Positions 1-6,650 of a DNA stretch of 20,903 bases are shown in pieces. The position numbers and the translations under genes were made by a program. The stretch's first letter is position 1. Every line of letters begins with the position of its first letter. Source of the stretch: DASXPG01 sp036493755 (GTDB lineage Bacteria > Gemmatimonadota > Gemmatimonadetes > Gemmatimonadales > JACORV01); assembly GCA_036493755.1 (NCBI GenBank), contig DASXPG010000202.1, positions 1-20,903 on the forward strand, given 5' to 3'. Below the pieces are notes generated by a model. That model was not told where the DNA came from. It did no database searches and saw nothing but the letters and a program-made list of their open reading frames with translations.

Positions 1-677
<677 letters not shown>

Positions 678-700
678 GGATTGGAGATTACCCCCTGAGC

Positions 701-707
701 TATTGTA
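701..707. promoter_or_regulatory. overlapping divergent -10 elements
   Basis: The 35 bp between moxR and the 713 gene contains TATTGT at 701-706 reading right, and TACAAT at 707-702 reading left, on the same bases. The rightward hexamer ends 6 nt before the ATG at 713, which would give a nearly leaderless mRNA. The leftward one ends 24 nt before the moxR ATG. No convincing -35 box is seen for either direction. This is an inference from hexamer match and placement only. Confidence 0.35.
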
Positions 708-712
708 CGGCT

Positions 713-946
713 ATGGGGGATCGACGTTTCGTTGGTCGCGATGGACGCCGCTGGGAAGTGCGGGTGCGCGGCAAGCGTGAGTGGCTGTTCGAGCCGGTCG
801 AGGACAATCCGGGCCCAACCCGCGTCGTCACGCCTCCCGGTTACGAAGCGGATCCCTTCGAACTGAGCGTCGAGGAGCTTCGGCAGCTGCTCGATGCCGC
901 GCCGCCTCCCAAGGCGCGGCCGAAATCGTCGCCCTTCCTCGACTAG
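713..946 (+). CDS. small hypothetical protein, 77 aa
   Basis: I do not recognise this protein. The ATG at 713 is preferred over an upstream in-frame ATG at 629, because 629 lies inside moxR on the other strand and the extension looks like antisense sequence. The product opens MGDRRFVGRDGRRWEVRVR, is rich in Trp, Arg and acidic residues, has a Pro-rich middle, and ends in a short predicted helix (SVEELRQLLDAA) followed by a basic Pro/Lys tail. It has no signal peptide, membrane segment or cysteines, so it is probably a small cytoplasmic protein. Its only clue to function is the divergent moxR gene. Codon use looks normal for the window, so I take it as a real gene, but it could be lineage-restricted. 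Confidence 0.62.
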   Translation: MGDRRFVGRDGRRWEVRVRGKREWLFEPVEDNPGPTRVVTPPGYEADPFELSVEELRQLLDAAPPPKARPKSSPFLD

Positions 947-975
947 CAAGTCCCGCCGAGCTCGCGCGCGGGCCG

Positions 976-1003
976 TTGCCATGTCATACAATTGGCATAC
1001 ATT
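976..1003 (+). promoter_or_regulatory. promoter of the RHH/VapC toxin-antitoxin operon
   Basis: TTGCCA at 976-981 and TACATT at 998-1003 are separated by 16 nt and resemble a vegetative promoter. The -10 box ends 8 nt before the ATG at 1012, so the transcript would have almost no leader. The segment is AT-rich against a very GC-rich background. It overlaps the repeats described at 985-1001. Confidence 0.5.
985..1001. repeat. CATACA direct repeat, candidate antitoxin operator
   Basis: CATACA occurs at 985-990 and again at 996-1001, an 11 bp centre-to-centre spacing that puts both copies on one face of the helix. An inverted pair TGCCA (977-981) and TGGCA (993-997) overlaps it. Ribbon-helix-helix antitoxins usually repress their own operon by binding short repeats in the promoter, so this is the likely operator. 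Binding itself is an inference. Confidence 0.4.
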
Positions 1004-1011
1004 TGTAACAC

Positions 1012-1293
1012 ATGAAGGACACGCAGCTCACCCTCCGCCTCTCCCGCGACCTGGCCCGGGCGTTGGCCCGCTGGGCCCGCGATCGCGGCGTGGCCAAGTC
1101 GGAAGTCGCCCGGGAGGCCGTGGCGCGCTACCTCCTGCCGACGCCCGCGTCAGGGCCGCCGTTCACCGCGGCCGAGTTGGCGGCACGCTGGGGGGAGCTG
1201 CCGGGGCTCACCGCCCGCGAGGCCGAGGATCTGGCCGCCGACATCGATGCCGGGAGAAGGAAGCTCCCGGCGCCGCGCGCCGCGTGGGACTGA
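1012..1293 (+). CDS. ribbon-helix-helix antitoxin (VapB/CopG type)
   Basis: Likely the antitoxin of a type II toxin-antitoxin pair: it would bind and neutralise the PIN toxin encoded next and repress its own promoter. The 93-residue protein begins with a beta-strand and helix pattern typical of the RHH fold (TQLTLRLSRDLARALARWAR, then KSEVAREAVARYL, residues about 4-43). The C-terminal half, with acidic and Ala-rich helices (about 50-80), would be the toxin-binding arm. The ATG at 1012 directly follows the promoter-like segment. The stop overlaps the start of the toxin gene by 10 bp, the usual coupled arrangement. No clear Shine-Dalgarno is seen, in line with a leaderless message. The fold call is fairly firm; the exact subfamily is not. 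Confidence 0.86.
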   Translation: MKDTQLTLRLSRDLARALARWARDRGVAKSEVAREAVARYLLPTPASGPPFTAAELAARWGELPGLTAREAEDLAADIDAGRRKLPAPRAAWD

Positions 1294-1700
1294 TCCTCGA
1301 CACTTCGGTGATCATCGCGGCCGAGCGGGGCACGTTGCGGCTGGAGCCATGGCTGCGCCAGCACGGCGACGATCCGGTGGGCCTCGCTGCGATCACCGCG
1401 TCAGAATTGTTGCACGGCTGTCATCGGGCCGGGAGCGCGGCGGTTCGCGCCCGGCGTTCGGCGTTCGTCGAGGCGATCCTGGATCTCATCCCGGTGCTGG
1501 CGTTCGGGCTCGCCGAGGCGCGGCGTCACGCCGAGCTGTGGGCGGAGCTCACGGCGGCCGGGACAGTGGTCGGGCCGCACGACATGATCATTGCCGCCAC
1601 TGCCGTGGCGCGCGGTGATGAGCTCGCCACCTTGAATGCGCGGGAATTCCGGCGTGTCCCGGGCCTGCGGCTGGCGTCGCTCGACCGATACCGTACCTGA
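1284..1700 (+). CDS. vapC: PIN-domain ribonuclease toxin, VapC type
   Basis: A 138-residue PIN-domain protein. VapC toxins are Mg-dependent ribonucleases that cleave tRNA or rRNA when the antitoxin is lost. Acidic residues expected at the metal site are visible: Asp6 in LDTS, Glu41 in ASELLHG, and Asp100 in HDMIIAATA. The fourth position falls at Asn118 in TLNAREF, where some VapCs have Asp and others Asn. The start is a GTG at 1284, just before the conserved LILDTS strand; no ATG lies nearby in frame. The gene overlaps the antitoxin gene by 10 bp. Length matches typical VapC proteins of about 130-140 residues, so it looks intact. Confidence 0.93.
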   Translation: MGLILDTSVIIAAERGTLRLEPWLRQHGDDPVGLAAITASELLHGCHRAGSAAVRARRSAFVEAILDLIPVLAFGLAEARRHAELWAELTAAGTVVGPHDMIIAATAVARGDELATLNAREFRRVPGLRLASLDRYRT

Positions 1701-1758
1701 CGGCGGGCGCCTCCGCCCTTCCGGCTGGTCCGCGGCCAGGGCAAGTTTGACATCCTCC

Positions 1759-3360
1759 ATGCGCTGGATCGCTCGTTCCTTCCTTCTATTGGCGGCCGGC
1801 GCGTCCACAGCTGCGGCCCGGCTGGCCGCGCAGTGCCCGGACGGGACGCCGCCGCCTTGCCGCATCGCGTCGGCGCCGCGGACCATGGCGCCGCCGCCGC
1901 TCAGCATCGCGGTCCTTCCTTTCGAGAGCCGCTCCCCCGATACCGCCGACATCTACCTCGCCGACGGCGTCACCGAAGAGGTCGCCAACAAGCTGACCCA
2001 GGTCGGCAAGCTCCAGGTAAAGGCGCGGGGCTTGGTCGCGGCGCAGGTGCGGCGCACCCCCGATCCAACCGACGCGGCGCGGCGGCTCGGCGTCGCCTGG
2101 TTCGTGCACGGCAACGTGCGCCACGTCTCCGGCCAGCTGCTGGTCAATGTCGAGCTGGTGCGCGCGGCCACCGGCGAAGAGGCATGGGCCTCACGCTTCC
2201 CGCGCCGCGACACCGACGTCTTCGCGGTGCAGGCCGAGGTGGCCGAATCGGTCGCGGTCATCGTGGGCGGCCGGCTGACGCCTGGCGAGCGCGCGGTCAT
2301 CACGCACCGGCCAACGCGGAACAATGAAGCGTACCGGCTCTTCCTTTATGGCAACACGCTGATGACACGCCGCACCCAGAACGACGTGGCGCAAGCGGTC
2401 GAGGCCTACACCCACGCTGTCACCCTCGATCCGCGGTTCGCGGCCGCGTGGGCGCGCATCGGGCTGGCGCGCGGCGTGCAGAGAAGCTGGGACTGGAATA
2501 CCGGCCTGACGAATGACTCGCTGCTCGCCATTGCCCGCAGCAGCGCGCTCCGGGCATTGGCCCTGGACTCGACCCAGGCCGAAGCGTGGCTCGCCAACGG
2601 ATTCGTGGAACAGTTGTCGCGCAATCTGGGCGCCGCGCACGACTCGTACGACCGCGCCGCTCGTCTCGATTCATTGAACGCCGAGGTGTTCCACTTCTAC
2701 GGGACGCTCTACGCTCTCGATTGTCCCGGCGGGACCTGCCTGACGAACGTCCAGGCAGGTAGCCTCCAATTCCGCCGCGCCCTCGCGCTGGACCCCGGGC
2801 TGCGCAATACCTGGCGGCATCTGGCGCTGCTCATCGAGACCGCGGGCCGTTTTTCCGAAGCCGAAGCGCTGTTCGATACATCGCTCTCTTTCGGACCCTG
2901 GCCCCAATCGTTCCACGATCGCGCGACGATCCGGTTGCTGCGGCGTGATGTCGTCGGGGCGCGCCGGGACATGGAGGCCAACCTCGCCGCCGGTGGCGAT
3001 CCGGATACCGGCCAGGTGGCCTGGGCCCAAGCGATGGAAGGCGACAGCAGCATGGCTATGGCCGCGGCGCGCCGCCTGGCCGAGCTTGCCTCACCGAGAG
3101 AGATCGACCTGATCGGGCTCGCGGATCTGGACATGATCCTGGGCCGTAAGGATGACGCGATCGCCGCGCTCGAGCGGATACGCGCACTGCCGGAGCCGGT
3201 CGTGGCTCGCTGCGGACCGGCGAATTGCTCGACGGCCCTCCACCTCTGGCAGGTGGTCTCCGAGGGCATCTTCCTGCCGCTGCGCGGCCAGCCGCGGTTC
3301 GACCGGCTGGTCGAAGACGTCCGGCCCCACATTCCCTGGCTCGACGCCAGGTCCCAATAG
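1759..3360 (+). CDS. exported TolB-like / TPR-repeat protein
   Basis: A 533-residue protein. Residues 1-25 look like a signal peptide (basic start, hydrophobic FLLLAAGAS, small residues and Ala-Gln at the likely cleavage site), so it probably acts in the periplasm. Residues about 48-185 match the TolB-like amino-terminal domain seen in adenylate-cyclase and kinase-associated proteins: LSIAVLPFES, then YLADGVTEEVANKL, then the WFVHGNVR strand. From about residue 200 to 470 there are degenerate tetratricopeptide repeats, such as AVEAYTHAVTLDPRFAAAW. Such proteins serve as scaffolds, and in this kind of genome the domain is often fused to a Ser/Thr kinase; no kinase is present here. ATG 1759 is chosen because it gives the signal peptide. 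The YchF-type gene follows after 13 nt, so the two may be co-transcribed. Confidence 0.88.
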   Translation: MRWIARSFLLLAAGASTAAARLAAQCPDGTPPPCRIASAPRTMAPPPLSIAVLPFESRSPDTADIYLADGVTEEVANKLTQVGKLQVKARGLVAAQVRRTPDPTDAARRLGVAWFVHGNVRHVSGQLLVNVELVRAATGEEAWASRFPRRDTDVFAVQAEVAESVAVIVGGRLTPGERAVITHRPTRNNEAYRLFLYGNTLMTRRTQNDVAQAVEAYTHAVTLDPRFAAAWARIGLARGVQRSWDWNTGLTNDSLLAIARSSALRALALDSTQAEAWLANGFVEQLSRNLGAAHDSYDRAARLDSLNAEVFHFYGTLYALDCPGGTCLTNVQAGSLQFRRALALDPGLRNTWRHLALLIETAGRFSEAEALFDTSLSFGPWPQSFHDRATIRLLRRDVVGARRDMEANLAAGGDPDTGQVAWAQAMEGDSSMAMAAARRLAELASPREIDLIGLADLDMILGRKDDAIAALERIRALPEPVVARCGPANCSTALHLWQVVSEGIFLPLRGQPRFDRLVEDVRPHIPWLDARSQ

Positions 3361-3373
3361 AACGGAGCAGAAC

Positions 3374-4414
3374 ATCAAGATCGGACTGGTTGGTTTCGCG
3401 GGTTCCGGCAAGACGACCGTCTTCAACACCCTGACGGGACTCGCCGTGCCGACGGGCTTCGGCGGCGAGGTGCATCTGGGCGCCGTGAAGGTGCCCGATC
3501 AGCGCATCGACAAGCTCACGGCGATGTTCACGCCGAAGAAAACGACGTACGCCGAAATCGTTTTCAGCGACATCCCCGGCGAGCATGATGCCGAGAACAA
3601 GGGACTCTCGCGCAAAGGCCTGGCAAAGATCCGCGACCAGGAAGTGCTCTGCCTGGTGATTCGCGCCTTCGACAATCCCGCCATCGAGGGCGCCCCCGAT
3701 CCGGCGCGCGATCTCGAAGCCTTTTACACCGAGTGTCTCCTCGCCGATCTCGAAATCGTCGAGCGGCGGCTGGATCGATCCAAGAAGGAAAAGCTGGAGC
3801 CCCTCGAGGTCGCCGCGTTCGAGTTGATGAAGATCACCCTCGACACCGAGATGCCGCTGCGCTCGTTGCCGCCGCAGGCGCTGAATCGCGAATTCCTCAA
3901 AGGTTACGCGATGCTCACCGACCGGCCGCTGATGGTGGTGCTGAATCGCGCCGAAGATGAAGCCGCGCAGCCGCTGCCCCCGGCGATGGTGGAACGGCTC
4001 AGGAAGATGTACGCCGCCGGCCTCGTGCTCTCGGCCAGCGTCGAAGCCGAGATCGCGCGGATGGATGCCGCGGACCAGAAGGAATTCCTCAAGGACCTGG
4101 GGCTGACCGAATCGGCGCGGGAGCGTTTCGTCCGCACCGCCTACGGGCTCCTCGATCTCATCTCGTTCTTCACCGTCGGGCCCGATGAAGTCCGCGCCTG
4201 GCCGATCCGCCGCGGGCTGAAGGCGAAGCAGGCGGCCGGGAAGATTCATTCGGACCTGGAGCGCGGATTCATCCGCGCCGAGGTCATGCCGTACGAGGAC
4301 TTCATCGCGGGCGGCTCGGAGTCGGCATTGCGCGACAATGGCAAGCTCAAGCTCGAAGGGAAGGACTACACCGTCGGCGACGGCGACATCATGAACATCC
4401 GGTTCAACGTGTGA
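3374..4414 (+). CDS. YchF/Obg-family P-loop NTPase with C-terminal TGS domain; apparent ATC start
   Basis: YchF proteins are ribosome-associated P-loop NTPases that favour ATP over GTP. Seen here: P-loop GFAGSGKT (residues 7-14), switch segment DIPGEH (66-71), specificity motif NRAE (191-194) in the N-x-x-E form linked to ATP preference, SAS at 220-222, and a C-terminal TGS domain (about 264-346). Length 346 is close to the usual 360. The P-loop and DIPG differ from the standard YchF forms (usually N-V-G-K-S and D-I-A-G), so this is a divergent paralogue, perhaps not the housekeeping copy. The frame holds no ATG, GTG, TTG or CTG between 3284 and the IKIGLVG strand where the family begins. The likely start is ATC at 3374, with GGAG at 3364-3367. 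The only upstream ATG found in frame (3152) would add 74 residues of TPR-gene antisense-frame sequence. The gene ends in a GTGA overlap with the carrier gene. Confidence 0.86.
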   Translation: MKIGLVGFAGSGKTTVFNTLTGLAVPTGFGGEVHLGAVKVPDQRIDKLTAMFTPKKTTYAEIVFSDIPGEHDAENKGLSRKGLAKIRDQEVLCLVIRAFDNPAIEGAPDPARDLEAFYTECLLADLEIVERRLDRSKKEKLEPLEVAAFELMKITLDTEMPLRSLPPQALNREFLKGYAMLTDRPLMVVLNRAEDEAAQPLPPAMVERLRKMYAAGLVLSASVEAEIARMDAADQKEFLKDLGLTESARERFVRTAYGLLDLISFFTVGPDEVRAWPIRRGLKAKQAAGKIHSDLERGFIRAEVMPYEDFIAGGSESALRDNGKLKLEGKDYTVGDGDIMNIRFNV

Positions 4415-5676
4415 AAAATCGCTGGGGGCAGCTCGTCGTCGGCATTGTCTGCATGGCGACCATCGCCAACCTCCAGTACGGCTGGACGCTCTTCGTCAAT
4501 CCGATTGCCGATGCCCATCACTGGACGCGCGCCGCGATCCAGGTGGCGTTCACCGTTTTCATTCTCACCGAGACGTGGCTGGTTCCGGTCGAAGGGTGGC
4601 TGGTCGACCGCTTCGGCCCGCGCATCGTGGTGGTGGCCGGCGGCGTGATGGTCGGCGCCGCGTGGATGGTGAACGCCGCCGCGACATCACTGCCGGTGCT
4701 GTACCTGGGCGCGGTGGTCGGGGGCATCGGCGCCGGCTCGGTCTACGGCACCTGCATCGGTAACGCGCTGAAGTGGTTTCCCGACCGGCGCGGTCTCGCC
4801 GCCGGCCTGACGAGCATGGGCTTCGGCGCGGGTGCGGCGCTCACTGTGGTGCCGATCGCGAACTCGATCCGGCTGAACGGCTACGAGGCGACGTTCCTCC
4901 GCTTCGGATTGATCCAGGGATTGGTGGTTTTCGCCGCCGGCTGGCTGTTGCGGCGTCCCGGTCCCGAGATACTCTCCCTCGCGCCGGCGCGCGGCGCACA
5001 GGCGCATGGCAGCCGTGACTTCACCCTCCCGCAGATGGTGCGCACGCCGGTCTTCTGGGTCCTCTACATCATGTTCGTGCTGATGGCGACGGGCGGGTTG
5101 GTCGCGACCGCCCAGCTCGCCTCGATCGCCCACGATTTTGGTGCGGCAGAGTCTCCGGTGCGGCTGGCCGGCCTCACGCTCCCCGCGCTGATCTTCGCCT
5201 TGTCCATCGACCGGCTCCTCAATGGTGTCACCCGGCCGTTCTTCGGCTGGCTCTCGGATTTTCTGGGTCGCGAGAACACCATGGGTCTCGCCTTTGCGCT
5301 GGAGGCCGTGGCGATTCTTGCGCTGAGCCGCTACGGCACCGATCCCGTCGCCTTCGTCCTCTTGAGCGGCCTGGTCTTCTTTGCGTACGGCGAGATCTAC
5401 AGCCTCTTCCCCGCCACCTGCGGCGACTGCTTCGGCAGCCGCAACGCCACAGCAAACGCCGGACTGCTCTATACCGCGAAGGGATTCGCGTCACTCATGG
5501 TGCCGTTGACCAGTCTTATCGCGGGCTCGGCCGGCGGGTGGCGCATCGCCTTCGCCACGGCCGGGGCGATGAATGTGGCCGCCGCGTTGCTCGCCCTCGT
5601 GGTGCTCAAGCCGCTGCGGGCGCACCTTCAAGCCGGCGCGATTTCCGCTGTGGCAGAGGCGCGGCCCGCGTCGTGA
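4411..5676 (+). CDS. oxlT: OxlT-type major facilitator carrier, probable oxalate transporter
   Basis: A 421-residue, twelve-helix MFS protein. OxlT of Oxalobacter exchanges oxalate for formate and binds oxalate through Arg272 (helix 8) and Lys355 (helix 11). Here the matching positions are Arg275 in NGVTRPFFGW and Lys357 in LLYTAKGFAS, in the expected helices. The loop 2-3 signature of MFS proteins appears as DRFGPR (66-71), and IGAGSVYGTCIGNALKWFPDRRGLAAG (in helix 4 and its loop, about 106-132) is typical of the oxalate/formate antiporter branch. The GTG start at 4411 overlaps the previous stop as GTGA, and the gene ends in another GTGA overlap with the reductase. Both neighbours downstream fit oxalate use. 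The substrate is inferred from residues and context. An oxalate/formate exchanger would need formate; as no formate-producing gene is seen, uniport or exchange for another acid is possible. Confidence 0.87.
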   Translation: MKNRWGQLVVGIVCMATIANLQYGWTLFVNPIADAHHWTRAAIQVAFTVFILTETWLVPVEGWLVDRFGPRIVVVAGGVMVGAAWMVNAAATSLPVLYLGAVVGGIGAGSVYGTCIGNALKWFPDRRGLAAGLTSMGFGAGAALTVVPIANSIRLNGYEATFLRFGLIQGLVVFAAGWLLRRPGPEILSLAPARGAQAHGSRDFTLPQMVRTPVFWVLYIMFVLMATGGLVATAQLASIAHDFGAAESPVRLAGLTLPALIFALSIDRLLNGVTRPFFGWLSDFLGRENTMGLAFALEAVAILALSRYGTDPVAFVLLSGLVFFAYGEIYSLFPATCGDCFGSRNATANAGLLYTAKGFASLMVPLTSLIAGSAGGWRIAFATAGAMNVAAALLALVVLKPLRAHLQAGAISAVAEARPAS

Positions 5677-6650
5677 AGGTCGCCGTGGTCGGGGCCGGAG
5701 CGATCGGCGGCTATGTCGGCGCGTCGCTGAGCCAGGGTGGCGAGGATGTCACCTTCATCGCGCGCGGGGCGAATCTTGCCGCGATCCAGTCGGCGGGAAT
5801 GCGGGTGACGCTGGAAGAAGGCCGCGAGATCGTGGCGCGATGTGCCGCATTTGGCGCCTGTGCGGAAGCCGGGGTGCAGGATGTGGTGTTCCTCACCGTG
5901 AAGGCGCACCAGGTCGCGGCGCTCGCGCCCGACCTTCGCCATCTCTGCGGCGACGACACAACTATCGTCACCATGCAGAACGGGATTCCGTGGTGGTATT
6001 TCCACGGGCACGGCGGCGCCCTCGAAAACACCTCGCTCGAGTCGGTCGATCCGGGCGGTGCGACAGGAGCCAGTATCGATGCGCGTCGGCTCATCGGGTC
6101 GGTGGTGTATCCCGCGGCGAGCCTGGTGGCCCCCGGCGTGGTGAAGGTCATCGAGGGGCGGCGCTTCACGTTAGGCGAGCTCGATGGCAGCCAGTCGCCG
6201 CGGCTGGAGCGCATCACCGGACGCATGACCGCCGCGGGGCTGAAGGCGCCGGCCACCAACGACATCCGGGGCGAGATCTGGCTCAAGCTCTGGGGTAACG
6301 CGGTCTTCAATCCGATCAGCGCGCTGACCCGCGCGACGCTGGAAGGAATCGCCCGTTTTGCGCCGACGCGCGAGCTGGCCGGCAACTGCATGCGAGAAAT
6401 CGAAGCCGTCGCCAATGCCCTCGGCATCACGTTCCGGGTGACCATGGAGCGGCGGATCGCGGGCGCCGAGTCGGTGGGGGCGCACAAGACGTCGATGCTC
6501 CAGGATCTGGAGGCGGGGAAGCCTCTGGAAATCGAGGCGCTGACCGGAGCCGTGGTCGAGCTGGGCCGGCTCACCGGGAAACCGACACCTCACCTCGACG
6601 CGATCTACGCGGCGGTGAAGTTGCTCGCCCAGACGAGTGGCCTCGCATGA
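5673..6650 (+). CDS. PanE/ApbA-family reductase, candidate oxalyl-CoA reductase
   Basis: A 325-residue NAD(P)H-dependent enzyme of the ketopantoate-reductase family. Seen: Rossmann motif GAGAIGG (7-13), VKAHQ (76-80) with the nucleotide-side lysine, MQNGIPWWYFHG (101-112), the catalytic helix segment WLKLWGN (203-209), and HKTSMLQDLEAGKPLEIEAL (271-290). Generic annotation would be 2-dehydropantoate 2-reductase, a step toward pantothenate and CoA. The same family includes PanE2 of Methylobacterium extorquens, reported as oxalyl-CoA reductase, which makes glyoxylate from oxalyl-CoA. The long aromatic PWWYF segment and the position between an oxalate-type carrier and an oxalyl-CoA-synthetase-like gene favour that role. 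The GTG start at 5673 overlaps the carrier stop, and the end overlaps the next gene as ATGA. True ketopantoate reduction remains the main alternative. Confidence 0.85.
   Translation: MKVAVVGAGAIGGYVGASLSQGGEDVTFIARGANLAAIQSAGMRVTLEEGREIVARCAAFGACAEAGVQDVVFLTVKAHQVAALAPDLRHLCGDDTTIVTMQNGIPWWYFHGHGGALENTSLESVDPGGATGASIDARRLIGSVVYPAASLVAPGVVKVIEGRRFTLGELDGSQSPRLERITGRMTAAGLKAPATNDIRGEIWLKLWGNAVFNPISALTRATLEGIARFAPTRELAGNCMREIEAVANALGITFRVTMERRIAGAESVGAHKTSMLQDLEAGKPLEIEALTGAVVELGRLTGKPTPHLDAIYAAVKLLAQTSGLA

Noticed and set aside
1702..1717. GGCGG/CCGCC hairpin after the first vapC as terminator
   Set aside because: Only a 5 bp stem without a T-run; common by chance at this GC content.
1747..1752. 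TTGACA, a perfect -35 match just before the TPR gene
   Set aside because: No -10-like hexamer lies 16-18 nt downstream, and a start there would fall inside the signal-peptide codons.
3152..3373. ATG 3152 as the start of the YchF-type protein
   Set aside because: It would add 74 residues overlapping the TPR gene by over 200 bp, with no similarity to any YchF N-terminus; homologues begin at the IKIGLVG strand.
3056..4249. 397-codon minus-strand open frame
   Set aside because: Antisense to the YchF-type gene; its composition (His/Arg/Gly-rich) reflects GC-rich reverse frames and it has no recognisable domain.
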